This document shows positions 44,996 to 54,229 of a stretch of 64,000 nucleotides of DNA, piece by piece. The notes under the pieces were generated by a model. That model saw nothing but the letters and a program-made list of their open reading frames with translations, was not told where the DNA came from and did not search any database. The position numbers and the translations under genes were made by a program. Positions within the stretch are counted from its first letter, which is position 1. Each line of letters opens with the position of its first letter. The DNA is from Mycobacterium sp. WUMAC-067 (lineage in GTDB: Bacteria > Actinomycetota > Actinomycetes > Mycobacteriales > Mycobacteriaceae): assembly GCF_020217485.1 (NCBI RefSeq), contig NZ_JAEKMI010000017.1:52992-116991 (forward strand). Direction: 5' to 3'.

Positions 44996-46632
44996 AGCGG
45001 AATGTTCCCGTGCTTCTTGGGGGGCAGGTGGGCGATCTTGCGTTCCAGCAGACGCAGCGCCGTGCCGATGTAGCCGCGGGTGTGCGACGGCGGGATCACC
45101 GCGTCGACGTAACCGCGCTCGGCCGCGACGTACGGGTTGACCAGGGTGTCCTCGTACTCCTGCTGCAATTCCAGCCGCAGCGCGTCGACGTCCTTACCCT
45201 CCTTGGCCGCCTCGGAAAGCTGCTTGCGGTAGACGAACCCGACGGCTCCGGAGGCCCCCATCACGGCGATCTGCGCCGACGGCCAGGCGATGTTGACGTC
45301 GCAGCCCATGTCCTTTGAGCCCATGACGCAGTAGGCGCCGCCGTAGGCCTTGCGGGTGATGACGGTGATCTTGGGGACGGTGGCCTCGCCGTAGGCGTAG
45401 AGCAGCTTGGCGCCGCGCCGGATGATGCCGTTGTATTCCTGGCCGGTGCCCGGCAGGAAGCCCGGCACGTCGACCAGCATGATGATCGGGATGTTGAAGC
45501 AGTCGCAGGTCCGCACGAACCGGGCCGCCTTCTCCGAGGCGTTGATGTCCAGGCAGCCGGCGAACTGCGTCGGCTGGTTGGCCACGATCCCGACCGGCCG
45601 GCCGTCGATGCGGCCGAACCCGACGACGATGTTCTGCGCGTAACCCCCCTGGACTTCCAGGAATTCGTCGTCGTCGAGGATGCGGGTGATGACCTCGTGC
45701 ATGTCGTAGGGCTGGTTGGGCGAGTCCGGGATCAGCGTGTCCAGCTCGAGGTCCTCCTCGGTGAGGTTGTCCTCGATGGCGCCCGGCGGGTGCGGCTCGG
45801 CGTAGCGGGGCGGGTCGGTCGCGTTGTTGGGCGGCAGGTAGCTCAGCAGGTCGCGGATCCAGTCGAAGGCGTCCTGCTCACCGGAGGCGACGTAGTGCAG
45901 CGTGCCCGACTTGGCCATGTGGGTGTGGGCGCCGCCCAGCTCCTCCATGGTGACGTCCTCGCCGGTGACGGTCTTGATGACGTCGGGCCCGGTGATGAAC
46001 ATCTGGCTGGTCTGGTCGACCATGACCACGAAGTCGGTCAGCGCGGGGGAGTAGACGTGCCCACCGGCGGCGGCCCCCATGATCAGGGAGATCTGCGGGA
46101 TGACGCCGGACGCCAGGATGTTGTTGCGGAAGATGCGGCTGTAGAGGCCGAGCGAGACGACGCCCTCCTGGATGCGCGCCCCAGCGCCGTCGTTGATGCC
46201 GATCAGCGGGCGGCCGGTCTTGATCGCCAGCTCCTGGACCTTGACGATCTTCTCGCCGTACACCTCGCCGAGGCTGCCGCCGAACACCGTGGCGTCCTGG
46301 CTGAAGATGCACACGTCGCGGCCGTCGATGGTGCCGTAGCCGGTGATCACGCCGTCGCCGAGCGGGCGGTTGTTCTCCAGGCCGAAATTCTTGCTGCGGT
46401 GCCGGGCCAGCGCGTCGAGCTCGACGAACGAGTCCTCGTCGAGCAGGGCGAGGATGCGCTCGCGGGCGGTCAGCTTGCCCTTGGCGTGCACCTTCTCGAC
46501 GGCCTCTTCACCCACCGGGTGCAGCGACTCCTCGCGACGCTTGTGCAGTTCGGCCAGCTTGCCCGCGGTGGTGTGGATGTCGATCGTGTGTTCCGCAGCG
46601 GGCTCCGCAGTGTGGTCGGTAACGCTCGTCAT
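44992..46632 (-). CDS. accD5: propionyl/acyl-CoA carboxylase beta subunit
   Basis: A 546-residue carboxyltransferase moving carbon dioxide from biotin to propionyl-CoA, giving methylmalonyl-CoA for multimethyl-branched lipids. N- and C-terminal crotonase-like domains are clear: [17 protein letters not shown] and oxyanion glycines [12 protein letters not shown] in the first; [19 protein letters not shown] and [14 protein letters not shown] [14 protein letters not shown] in the second. It starts ATG 46632 and is coupled to accE5 and maf. Confidence 0.96.
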   Translation of the reverse strand: MTSVTDHTAEPAAEHTIDIHTTAGKLAELHKRREESLHPVGEEAVEKVHAKGKLTARERILALLDEDSFVELDALARHRSKNFGLENNRPLGDGVITGYGTIDGRDVCIFSQDATVFGGSLGEVYGEKIVKVQELAIKTGRPLIGINDGAGARIQEGVVSLGLYSRIFRNNILASGVIPQISLIMGAAAGGHVYSPALTDFVVMVDQTSQMFITGPDVIKTVTGEDVTMEELGGAHTHMAKSGTLHYVASGEQDAFDWIRDLLSYLPPNNATDPPRYAEPHPPGAIEDNLTEEDLELDTLIPDSPNQPYDMHEVITRILDDDEFLEVQGGYAQNIVVGFGRIDGRPVGIVANQPTQFAGCLDINASEKAARFVRTCDCFNIPIIMLVDVPGFLPGTGQEYNGIIRRGAKLLYAYGEATVPKITVITRKAYGGAYCVMGSKDMGCDVNIAWPSAQIAVMGASGAVGFVYRKQLSEAAKEGKDVDALRLELQQEYEDTLVNPYVAAERGYVDAVIPPSHTRGYIGTALRLLERKIAHLPPKKHGNIPL

Positions 46633-46697
46633 GGGTGTCGAGCTTAGCGTGGCTGGTAGCCCGTCCCTGTGAAGGGCTTTGACGGTAACCTCCGCTG

Positions 46698-47158
46698 ATG
46701 AACGCCGACCCGGTGCGCATGTCGGAACTGGGATCCGATTCCGCCTCCGTGCTGCGGATCATTTCCCACTTCGACCGGCTCCACGAGTCGGCGGCCGACG
46801 CCGACACCGTGGTGCGCTGCGCGGCACTGCTGGCCGAATGCCCGGTCGGTGCGCGGTGGGCGTCGGGCACCGTGATCCGTTACGACGCGACGGGTCGCCT
46901 GGAACCGGGCGGGGATCCGCGACCGGACCCGGCGGACGACCCGAGCGTCCCCGGTTCCTGCGGCTGTCGGCGAGCCTGCCCGTCGCCGGCTCCAACAAGG
47001 TGCTCAAGCGCGTGCTGCAACGCCAGCGCTGGCACACCGACGAACCGGTGTATCGGTGGGCCGGGCGGGGAGCGCCCGCGTACCACCGGATGAGCGCCGA
47101 CGAAAAGCGCTCGCTCGACGCGGAATTCGCGTCGCACGGCCGGCGGCGCTACCTGTGA
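46698..47158 (+). pseudogene. chimeric remnant: regulator 5' part joined to acyl-CoA synthetase 3' part
   Basis: From ATG 46698 to about 46945 one frame reads like the N-terminus of a PucR/GAF-type regulator ([43 protein letters not shown]). From about 46946 to the TGA at 47158 another frame reads like the C-terminal end of an acyl-CoA synthetase (PRFLRLSASLPVAGSNKVLK, QRWHTDEPVYRW, EFASHGRRRYL). Neither half is complete and they are out of frame with each other. The simplest reading is a deletion that removed the rest of both genes. A long frame through each part exists but no single intact product. Confidence 0.6.
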
Positions 47159-47181
47159 GCGCGGCGAGGTAGTCTCCGCTG

Positions 47182-48750
47182 ATGGACGCCCGCCTGTTGG
47201 GAACCGCGGACTGGACGGCCGAGTGCGACGTACTGGTCGCGGGATCGGGCGGTGGCGGCGTCACCGGCGCGTACACCGCGGCGCGCGAAGGCCTCGACGT
47301 GCTCCTGGTCGAGGCGACGTCCAAATTCGGTGGCACCACGGCGTATTCCGGCGGGGGCGGCGTCTGGTTCCCGTGCAATCCGGTGCTGCTCCGCGCCGGC
47401 ACCGACGACACCATCGAGGACGCGCTCACCTACTACCACGCGGTGGTCGGCGATCGCACCCCGCGCGAACTGCAGGAAACCTACGTTCGCGGCGGCGCGC
47501 CGCTGATCGAGTACCTGGAGGCCGACCCGAACCTGAAGTTCGTGCCGTTGCCGTGGCCCGACTACTACGGCAAGGCGCCCAAGGCGCGCCTCGACGGCCA
47601 GCGCCACATCGCGGCCAAGCCGCTGGCGGTGGCCGCCGCCCCCGAATTCCGCGACGCGATCCGCGGGCCGCTGGACACCGACCGTCTCGGCGCCGAACCG
47701 CCGTCCGACTACTACGTCGGGGGCCGCGCGCTGATCGCCCGCTTCCTCAAGGCCATCGGCCAGTACCCGAGCGCGTCGCTGCGGCGCGACACCGCCCTGG
47801 TCGAACTCGTGGTGTCCGACGGCAGGGTCACCGGCGCGATCGTCGAGACCGGCGGGCAGCGCGGCGCCATCCGCGCCCGCCGGGGCGTGCTGCTGGCCGC
47901 CGGGGGCTTCGAAGCCAACGACGAGCTGCGCCGCGCGTACGGGGTGCCGGGCGTGGCGCGAGACACCATGGGCGGACCGGGAAGTCGCGGCCTGGCGTTG
48001 CAGGCCGGCATCGCCGCGGGCGCGGACACCGACCTGCTGGACCAGGCGTGGTGGTCGCCGGGCATGACCCATCCCGACGGCCGGTCCGCCTTCGCGCTGT
48101 GGTTCACCGGCGGCATCTTCGTCAACCAGGACGGCGACCGGTTCGTCAACGAGTCCCGGGCCTACGACCGGGCCGGCCGCGAGATCATCGCGCAGCTGGC
48201 CGACGGCTCGATCACGTTGCCGTACTGGATGATCTACGACGACTCCGAGGGCGAGGTGCCGCCGGTCAAGGCGGCCAACGTGTCGATCGTCGAGACCGAG
48301 AAGTACGTGGCCGCCGGCCTGTGGCATTCCGCGGACACCCTCGAGGAACTGGCCACCAAGATCGGGGTGCCGGGGGAGCGGCTGGCGGCAACGGTCAAGC
48401 GGTTCAACGATTTTGCCGCCTCCGGCGTCGACGAGGACTTCGGCCGCGGCGACGAGGCATTCGATCGCGCGTTCTCGGCGGGCGCGTCGCCGCTGGTGCC
48501 CATCGACACCCCGCCCTATCACGCCGCGGCGTTCGGCATCTCGGACCTGGGCACCAAGGGCGGCCTGCGCACCGACGCCGCGGCGCGGGTGCTCGACACG
48601 TCGGGCCACCCGATTCCAGGCCTGTACGCGGCGGGCAACACGATGGCCGCGCCCAGCGGCACCGCGTATCCCGGCGGGGGCAACCCGATCGGAACCAGCA
48701 TGCTGTTCAGCCACCTGGCCGTGCTGGACATGCGCGCCCGTCGGCCCTGA
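47182..48750 (+). CDS. KstD-like FAD-dependent dehydrogenase
   Basis: A 522-residue flavoprotein of the fumarate reductase/3-ketosteroid delta-1-dehydrogenase group. The FAD motif VLVAGSGGGGVTGAYTAA is near residue 15, FGGTTAYSGGGGVWFP near 50, and a C-terminal FAD block SGTAYPGGGNPIGTSMLFSH near 490. It could introduce a double bond next to a ketone in a steroid or similar ring. The neighbouring synthetase remnant suggests a once larger catabolic cluster. Not present at this site in M. tuberculosis, as I recall. It starts at ATG 47182, 24 bases after the remnant. Confidence 0.82.
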   Translation: MDARLLGTADWTAECDVLVAGSGGGGVTGAYTAAREGLDVLLVEATSKFGGTTAYSGGGGVWFPCNPVLLRAGTDDTIEDALTYYHAVVGDRTPRELQETYVRGGAPLIEYLEADPNLKFVPLPWPDYYGKAPKARLDGQRHIAAKPLAVAAAPEFRDAIRGPLDTDRLGAEPPSDYYVGGRALIARFLKAIGQYPSASLRRDTALVELVVSDGRVTGAIVETGGQRGAIRARRGVLLAAGGFEANDELRRAYGVPGVARDTMGGPGSRGLALQAGIAAGADTDLLDQAWWSPGMTHPDGRSAFALWFTGGIFVNQDGDRFVNESRAYDRAGREIIAQLADGSITLPYWMIYDDSEGEVPPVKAANVSIVETEKYVAAGLWHSADTLEELATKIGVPGERLAATVKRFNDFAASGVDEDFGRGDEAFDRAFSAGASPLVPIDTPPYHAAAFGISDLGTKGGLRTDAAARVLDTSGHPIPGLYAAGNTMAAPSGTAYPGGGNPIGTSMLFSHLAVLDMRARRP

Positions 48751-48754
48751 GTTC

Positions 48755-48767
48755 TAGGCTGGGTCCG
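48755..48767 (+). promoter_or_regulatory. possible leaderless promoter of birA
   Basis: TAGGCT (48755-48760) fits the TANNNT -10 pattern and ends 7 bases before the GTG at 48768; no ribosome site is visible. Confidence 0.4.
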
Positions 48768-49592
48768 GTGACAGACCGAGATCAACTTCGAGCACCACTG
48801 GACGCCGCCGCGCTGCGCGCCGAGTTGATCGGCACCGGGCTGGGCTGGCGTCAGCTCGACGTCGTCGAGCAGACCGGGTCCACCAACGCCGACCTGCTGG
48901 CGCGGGCGGCGTCGGGCGCCGACGTCGCGGGTGCGGTGCTGATCGCCGAGCACCAGACCGCCGGCCGGGGGCGGCACGGCCGCGGCTGGTCCGCCACCCC
49001 GCGCGCCCAGATCACGATGTCGGTCGGTGTCAGTGTCGTCGACGTCCCGAGCACCGGGTGGGGGTGGTTGCCGCTGGCCACCGGGGTGGCGGTGGTCGAC
49101 ACCGTCGCTCCGCTGCTGGAAGGGTCCGGGGCCCGGGTGGGGCTCAAGTGGCCCAACGACGTGCTGGCCGGGCCGGCGGATTCGCCGGGCAAGCTGGCCG
49201 GAATTCTCGCCGAGGTGGCAAAGCCCGTGGTGGTTATCGGCTTGGGGCTCAACGTGACTCAGTCCGCCGACGAGATCGACGGCCCCGGCGCGACGTCGCT
49301 GCTCGATCTCGGCGTCGCCGAACCCGACCGCACCCAGCTGGTGTCCGCCCTGCTGCGGGAGCTGGGGCGGCGGATCGTGGCCTGGCGCGCCGCGCGCGGC
49401 GCCGACTGGGCGTTGGCCGCCGACTACCGGGCGCGCAGCCTGACCCTCGGCAACCGGGTGCGCGCGCACCTGCCCGGCGGCAAGCAGATCGATGGGACCG
49501 CCACCGCCATCGACGACCAGGGCCGGCTGTGCCTGGAAAGCGGCGGGCAGACCGCCGTCGTCGCGGCGGGCGATGTGGTGCATTTGCGGTAG
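48768..49592 (+). CDS. birA: biotin-protein ligase
   Basis: A 274-residue monofunctional ligase (no N-terminal DNA-binding domain) that joins biotin to the lysine of AccA3 and other carboxyl carriers. Motifs: EQTGSTNADLL, AGRGRHGRGW (biotinyl-AMP loop), LKWPNDVL and the C-terminal SH3-like domain (about 225-274). It lies close to accD5/accE5, whose complex needs biotin. A short repeat element sits immediately after the stop codon and the last codons (TTGCGGTAG) are partly duplicated beyond it. Confidence 0.94.
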   Translation: MTDRDQLRAPLDAAALRAELIGTGLGWRQLDVVEQTGSTNADLLARAASGADVAGAVLIAEHQTAGRGRHGRGWSATPRAQITMSVGVSVVDVPSTGWGWLPLATGVAVVDTVAPLLEGSGARVGLKWPNDVLAGPADSPGKLAGILAEVAKPVVVIGLGLNVTQSADEIDGPGATSLLDLGVAEPDRTQLVSALLRELGRRIVAWRAARGADWALAADYRARSLTLGNRVRAHLPGGKQIDGTATAIDDQGRLCLESGGQTAVVAAGDVVHLR

Positions 49593-49593
49593 T

Positions 49594-49640
49594 GGCGATC
49601 GCAAGCGCGGCGTAGCCGGGCGCAGCGGGTCGCCACCATC
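49594..49640 (+). repeat. short dispersed palindromic-ended element, copy 2
   Basis: A 41-base core (GGCGATCGC ... GGGTCGCC) plus ACCATC, matching the copy at 7225 in 37 of 41 core positions. TGCGGTAGT lies on both sides (49585-49593 and 49641-49649), like a target-site duplication. The left copy contains the birA stop codon. Confidence 0.65.
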
Positions 49641-49690
49641 TGCGGTAGTTACGCCTGGGCTGTCGCGGCGCGCGGCTAAGGTCGGCGGGC

Positions 49691-50209
49691 ATGGGCTATC
49701 CGGACAATGTGCTGGCCGCCGGCGAGCACGTCATCGTGCACCGTCACCCGCACTGGAAGCGGTTGATCTGGCCGGTGCTGGTTCTCATCCTGGCGACCGG
49801 GCTGGCGGCGTTCGGCTCCGGCTACCTCAACTCGACGCACTGGGAGCAGCTCGCCAAGAACATCATCCACGGCGTCATCTGGGGGATCTGGCTGGTGATC
49901 GTCGGGTGGCTGACGCTGTGGCCGTTCGGAAGCTGGCTGACCACCCATTTCGTGGTGACGAACCGCCGGGTGATGTTCCGGCACGGGGTGTTGACGCGCA
50001 CCGGAATCGACATCCCGCTGGCCCGCATCAACAGCGTGGAATTCCGCGACCGCATCACCGAACGGATGTTCCGCACCGGGACGCTGATCATCGAGTCGGC
50101 GTCACAGGATCCGTTGGAGTTCTACGACATTCCGCGGCTACGCGAGGTGCACGCGCTGCTGTATCACGAAGTCTTCGACACCCTGGGTTCCGAGGAATCG
50201 CCGAGCTGA
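49691..50209 (+). CDS. bPH2-domain membrane protein (Rv3278c)
   Basis: A 172-residue protein with two membrane segments (about residues 25-45 and 62-85), followed by a bacterial PH domain (THFVVTNRRVMFRHGVLTRT, DIPLARINSVEFRD). Function is unknown; such proteins sit in the inner membrane. It has an ATG at 49691. Its 3' end overlaps the convergent GtrA-like gene by 46 bases. Confidence 0.85.
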   Translation: MGYPDNVLAAGEHVIVHRHPHWKRLIWPVLVLILATGLAAFGSGYLNSTHWEQLAKNIIHGVIWGIWLVIVGWLTLWPFGSWLTTHFVVTNRRVMFRHGVLTRTGIDIPLARINSVEFRDRITERMFRTGTLIIESASQDPLEFYDIPRLREVHALLYHEVFDTLGSEESPS

Positions 50210-50823
50210 CCCAGCCGCCCGGCCCGATTGCGCCAGGCGCGCAGCAGGGTGACGTTTCCGCCCTCGATCTCGTCTTCGAAGATCTCGGCAATACCGCCCG
50301 CGGTGAGCGCCGATTCCAGGGCCTTGTCGGGGGTGCGGGCAAACTGGTCCGGAAATACCCAGCGGCGAAACGCCCAGAAGCGGAACGCCATCTGCAGCAG
50401 GTTTCCGATGATGTAGGCCGAGATGAAGTCGGCCAGGTTTTCCACCGCCAGCGACACCGTCGGCACGCGCAGTTGCAGCACGTAGCTGGAGAACCACAGC
50501 GGCGCCATGGACAGCAGCACCCCCACGCCGCTGAACGCGAAGAACAGCAGGGCCTCGTGGTGGCGCTCGCGCCCGCCGCGGTTGCGGAAGCTCCATTCCC
50601 GGTTCAGCACGTAGGACGCGATGACCGCCACGATGCCGGCGATCACCTTCGCGGTGACCGGTTTGGGCTCAAGAATTGTCAGCTTGAGGGTATAGAAAAT
50701 CGCCGAGTCGATGACGAACGTCGTTCCGCCGACAATGGCGAATTTGATCAGTTCGTGGTGGCGTAGCAAATAGGGCTGCAAAACCCTTGGCAGACGCGCG
50801 ATCGTGGCTTCAGCGAAGGACAC
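50164..50823 (-). CDS. GtrA-like membrane protein (Rv3277)
   Basis: A 219-residue protein with four membrane segments (about 27-45, 55-72, 88-112, 125-145) of the GtrA family, which helps move lipid-linked sugars across the membrane in envelope polysaccharide synthesis. KFAIVGGTTFVIDSAIFYTL and NREWSFRNRGG are family blocks. A hydrophilic C-terminal tail of about 60 residues follows. It is divergent from purK (110 bases). Confidence 0.85.
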   Translation of the reverse strand: MSFAEATIARLPRVLQPYLLRHHELIKFAIVGGTTFVIDSAIFYTLKLTILEPKPVTAKVIAGIVAVIASYVLNREWSFRNRGGRERHHEALLFFAFSGVGVLLSMAPLWFSSYVLQLRVPTVSLAVENLADFISAYIIGNLLQMAFRFWAFRRWVFPDQFARTPDKALESALTAGGIAEIFEDEIEGGNVTLLRAWRNRAGRLGQLGDSSEPRVSKTS

Positions 50824-50933
50824 AACACGTCAGTGTACGGACGGACACAAATTCGACGCAAAATCGTACATAACAATTCAGTGTCGGCCCCGGTCAACAC
50901 GGCTTTGGCCGCGGCGTGCGGAGCCGTGACACC

Positions 50934-52265
50934 ATGATGGCCGTGCCGAGTACACGCCCGCCGGGCGCCGCCCCCCTCGAAACGCCCCCCGCAGCCGCCC
51001 GCGCCGTTCCCCGGGTCACCCCCGTCGTCGCGATGGTCGGTGGCGGTCAGCTCGCCCGGATGACCCACCAGGCGGCGATCGCCCTGGGGCAGACGCTGCG
51101 GGTGCTGGCCACCGACGCCGGCGAATCGGCTGCGCTGGTCGCGCCCGACGTGGTGATCGGCTCCCACACCGATCTCGCAGACCTGCGCCGGGTCGCCGCG
51201 GGCGCGGACGTGCTGACGTTCGACCACGAGCATGTGCCGACCGAGCTGCTGAACAAGCTGGTCGCCGACGGCGTCAACGTGGCGCCGCCGCCGCAGGCGC
51301 TGGTGCACGCCCAGGACAAGCTCGTGATGCGGCGGCGGTTGGAGGCCCTCGGCGTCCCGGTGCCCCGCTATGCCGAGATCCGCAGCGTCGACGAACTCGA
51401 CGAGTTCGCGCGGGGCATCGCCGGACCCGTGGTGGTGAAGGCGATCCGCGGGGGTTACGACGGGCGCGGCGTGCGGATGGCCCGCGACCCGCTGCACGCC
51501 CGCGAGATCGCGGCCGACTTCCTCGTCTCGGGCGTGCCGGTGATGGCCGAGGAGCAGGTGAACCTGCGCCGCGAGCTGTCCGCACTGGTGGCGCGGTCGC
51601 CGTTCGGCCAGGGGGCGGCGTGGCCGGTCGTCGAGACGGTGCAGCGCGACGGGATCTGCGTGCAGGTGATCGCCCCCGCGCCGGACCTGCCCGACGACGT
51701 CTCCGCCCACGCGCAGGGGCTGGCGTTGCGGCTGGCCGGCGAGCTCGGGGTGGTCGGCGTGCTCGCGGTCGAGCTGTTCGAGACGGGCGACGGGGCGCTG
51801 CTGGTCAACGAGCTGGCGATGCGGCCGCACAACTCGGGGCACTGGACCATGGACGGGTCGCGCACCAGCCAGTTCGAACAGCATCTGCGCGCGGTGCTGG
51901 ACTACCCGCTCGGCGACACCGACGCCGTCGCGCCGGTGACCGTGATGGCCAACGTCCTGGGCGCCGCGACACCCCCGCAGATGAGCGTCGACGAGCGGCT
52001 GCACCACCTGTTCGCGCGGATGCCCGACGCCCGCGTGCACCTGTACGGCAAACAGGAACGCCCCGGCCGCAAGGTCGGCCACATCAACTTCGTCGGCTTG
52101 GGCCCGGCGCGGGAAAACGTGGCGAAGCTGCGGGAACGCGCCGACCTGGCGGCACACTGGTTGTCACATGGGGAGTGGACGGACGGATGGGATCCACATG
52201 CGCCGGTGACGATGAACAGAGCGGTGCGATCGGAAAAGGCGGGAGGAGCGGCGCAACATGGCTGA
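50934..52265 (+). CDS. purK: N5-carboxyaminoimidazole ribonucleotide synthase
   Basis: A 443-residue ATP-grasp enzyme converting AIR, ATP and bicarbonate to N5-CAIR in purine synthesis. [19 protein letters not shown] is near residue 35, [14 protein letters not shown] in the ATP-binding loop, and [14 protein letters not shown] near 300. It overlaps purE by 8 bases; the two steps follow one another. ATG 50934 (or 50937) matches the homologue's start. A longer N-terminus (proline/alanine-rich) is typical of mycobacterial PurK. Confidence 0.95.
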   Translation: MMAVPSTRPPGAAPLETPPAAARAVPRVTPVVAMVGGGQLARMTHQAAIALGQTLRVLATDAGESAALVAPDVVIGSHTDLADLRRVAAGADVLTFDHEHVPTELLNKLVADGVNVAPPPQALVHAQDKLVMRRRLEALGVPVPRYAEIRSVDELDEFARGIAGPVVVKAIRGGYDGRGVRMARDPLHAREIAADFLVSGVPVMAEEQVNLRRELSALVARSPFGQGAAWPVVETVQRDGICVQVIAPAPDLPDDVSAHAQGLALRLAGELGVVGVLAVELFETGDGALLVNELAMRPHNSGHWTMDGSRTSQFEQHLRAVLDYPLGDTDAVAPVTVMANVLGAATPPQMSVDERLHHLFARMPDARVHLYGKQERPGRKVGHINFVGLGPARENVAKLRERADLAAHWLSHGEWTDGWDPHAPVTMNRAVRSEKAGGAAQHG

Positions 52266-52779
52266 GCAGCCTCAGCAGGCTCGGGTCGGCGTGATCATGG
52301 GCAGCGACAGCGACTGGTCGGTGATGCAGGACGCCGCGGCCGCGCTGGCCGAGTTCGACGTGCCGGCCGAGGTCCGCGTCGTCTCGGCGCACCGCACCCC
52401 GCAGGTGATGTTCGACTACGCCCGCGACGCGGCCGGGCGCGGCATCGAGGTGATCATCGCCGGGGCCGGGGGAGCGGCGCACCTGCCGGGCATGGTCGCG
52501 TCCGCGACGCCGCTGCCGGTGATCGGGGTGCCGGTGCCGCTCGCGCGCCTCGACGGCCTCGACTCGTTGCTGTCGATCGTGCAGATGCCCGCCGGTGTCC
52601 CGGTGGCCACGGTCTCCATCGGCGGCGCCCGCAACGCCGGCCTGCTCGCCGTGCGCATCCTCGGGTCGTCGGACCCGGCGCTGCGGGCGCGGATCGTCGA
52701 CTTCCAGAAGCAGCTGGCCGAGACCGTGCGGGCCAAGGATGAGGCGCTACAGCAGCGCCAGGGTAAAGTTACCGACTAG
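52258..52779 (+). CDS. purE: N5-CAIR mutase
   Basis: A 173-residue enzyme turning N5-CAIR into CAIR. The class I motif GSDSDWSVM is near residue 13, [12 protein letters not shown] near 45, and [13 protein letters not shown] near 72, with [15 protein letters not shown] near 122. It overlaps purK and completes the two-enzyme route. Confidence 0.96.
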   Translation: MAEQPQQARVGVIMGSDSDWSVMQDAAAALAEFDVPAEVRVVSAHRTPQVMFDYARDAAGRGIEVIIAGAGGAAHLPGMVASATPLPVIGVPVPLARLDGLDSLLSIVQMPAGVPVATVSIGGARNAGLLAVRILGSSDPALRARIVDFQKQLAETVRAKDEALQQRQGKVTD

Positions 52780-52862
52780 TAGCTTGGCGACGAGGCGCGC
52801 CGCGCCCGCGCAGGAGTCGGGCAGTTCGGCAGGGCGCCACAGGAGAGCGTAGGAGGCTCGAG

Positions 52863-54032
52863 ATGGCTGGATGGGCCGGAAACCCCACCTTTGATCTGTT
52901 CCAGTTGCCCGAGGAGCACACGGAATTGCGGGCGGCGATCCGCGCGCTGGCGGAGAAGGAGATCGCCCCGCACGCCGCCGACGTCGACGAGAATGCCCGC
53001 TTCCCGCAAGAGGCGCTGGAGGCCCTGAACGCCTCGGGGTTCAACGCCGTGCACGTGCCCGAGGAGTACGGCGGGCAGGGCGCCGACTCGGTGGCCGCAT
53101 GCATCGTCATCGAGGAGGTCGCCCGCGTCGACGCGTCGGCGTCGCTGATTCCCGCGGTCAACAAGCTGGGCACGATGGGGCTGATCCTGCGCGGCTCCGA
53201 CGAACTGAAGAAGCAGGTGCTGCCGTCGATCGCGGACGGCTCGGCGATGGCGTCCTATGCCCTGTCCGAGCGCGAGGCCGGCAGCGACGCGGGGTCGATG
53301 CGCACCCGGGCCAAGGCCGACGGGGACGACTGGATCCTCAACGGCGCCAAATGCTGGATCACCAACGGCGGCAAGTCCAGCTGGTACACGGTGATGGCGG
53401 TGACCGATCCGGACAAGGGCGCCAACGGTATTTCGTCGTTCATGGTGCACAAGGACGACGAGGGATTCAGCGTCGGGCCTAAGGAGCGCAAACTCGGCAT
53501 CAAGGGTTCGCCGACCACCGAGCTGTACCTCGAGAACTGCCGCATCCCGGGCGATCGGATCATCGGCGAGCCGGGCACCGGTTTCAAGACGGCGCTGGCG
53601 ACGCTGGACCACACCCGGCCCACCATCGGGGCGCAGGCGGTCGGCATCGCCCAGGGCGCGCTGGACGCCGCCATCGCCTACACCAAGGACCGCAAGCAGT
53701 TCGGCCGTCCGGTCAGCGACAACCAGGGTGTGCAGTTCATGCTCGCCGACATGGCGATGAAGGTGGAGTCCGCCCGGCTGATGGTGTACCACGCCGCCGC
53801 CCGCGCCGAGCGCGGCGAATCCCACCTCGGCTTCATCTCCGCGGCGTCGAAGTGCCTGGCGTCCGACGTCGCGATGGAGGTCACCACGGACGCGGTGCAG
53901 CTCTTCGGCGGCGCCGGCTACACCATCGATTTCCCCGTCGAGCGGATGATGCGTGACGCCAAGATCACCCAGATCTATGAGGGCACCAATCAGATTCAGC
54001 GCGTGGTGATGTCGCGAGCGCTGCTGCGCTGA
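52863..54032 (+). CDS. fadE25: acyl-CoA dehydrogenase
   Basis: A 389-residue flavoenzyme oxidising acyl-CoA to trans-2-enoyl-CoA. Signature ASYALSEREAGSDAG (about residue 135), CWITNGG, and the C-terminal QIYEGTNQIQRVVMSRALLR with the catalytic Glu. It is well conserved across mycobacteria and often abundant in the cell. It has a GGAGG site before ATG 52863. It closes the block syntenic with the M. tuberculosis Rv3314c-Rv3274c region. Confidence 0.95.
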   Translation: MAGWAGNPTFDLFQLPEEHTELRAAIRALAEKEIAPHAADVDENARFPQEALEALNASGFNAVHVPEEYGGQGADSVAACIVIEEVARVDASASLIPAVNKLGTMGLILRGSDELKKQVLPSIADGSAMASYALSEREAGSDAGSMRTRAKADGDDWILNGAKCWITNGGKSSWYTVMAVTDPDKGANGISSFMVHKDDEGFSVGPKERKLGIKGSPTTELYLENCRIPGDRIIGEPGTGFKTALATLDHTRPTIGAQAVGIAQGALDAAIAYTKDRKQFGRPVSDNQGVQFMLADMAMKVESARLMVYHAAARAERGESHLGFISAASKCLASDVAMEVTTDAVQLFGGAGYTIDFPVERMMRDAKITQIYEGTNQIQRVVMSRALLR

Positions 54033-54229
54033 CCGTTTCGCGGGGGTGTTGGGAAATCGCCGGCCGTACCGCATAGGATCTCCACGGCGCGTGAAGTCCA
54101 AGCCGACGGTCGGTAAACAGGCACCGGCTATCCCGTCCGACCACCGCCACCGAGCAATGGTCTTATCGCGGCCAGGGGGTCTGCAGTGCAGAACGTGACT
54201 TCCCACACCCGTCCACAGATGGCCGGGAA

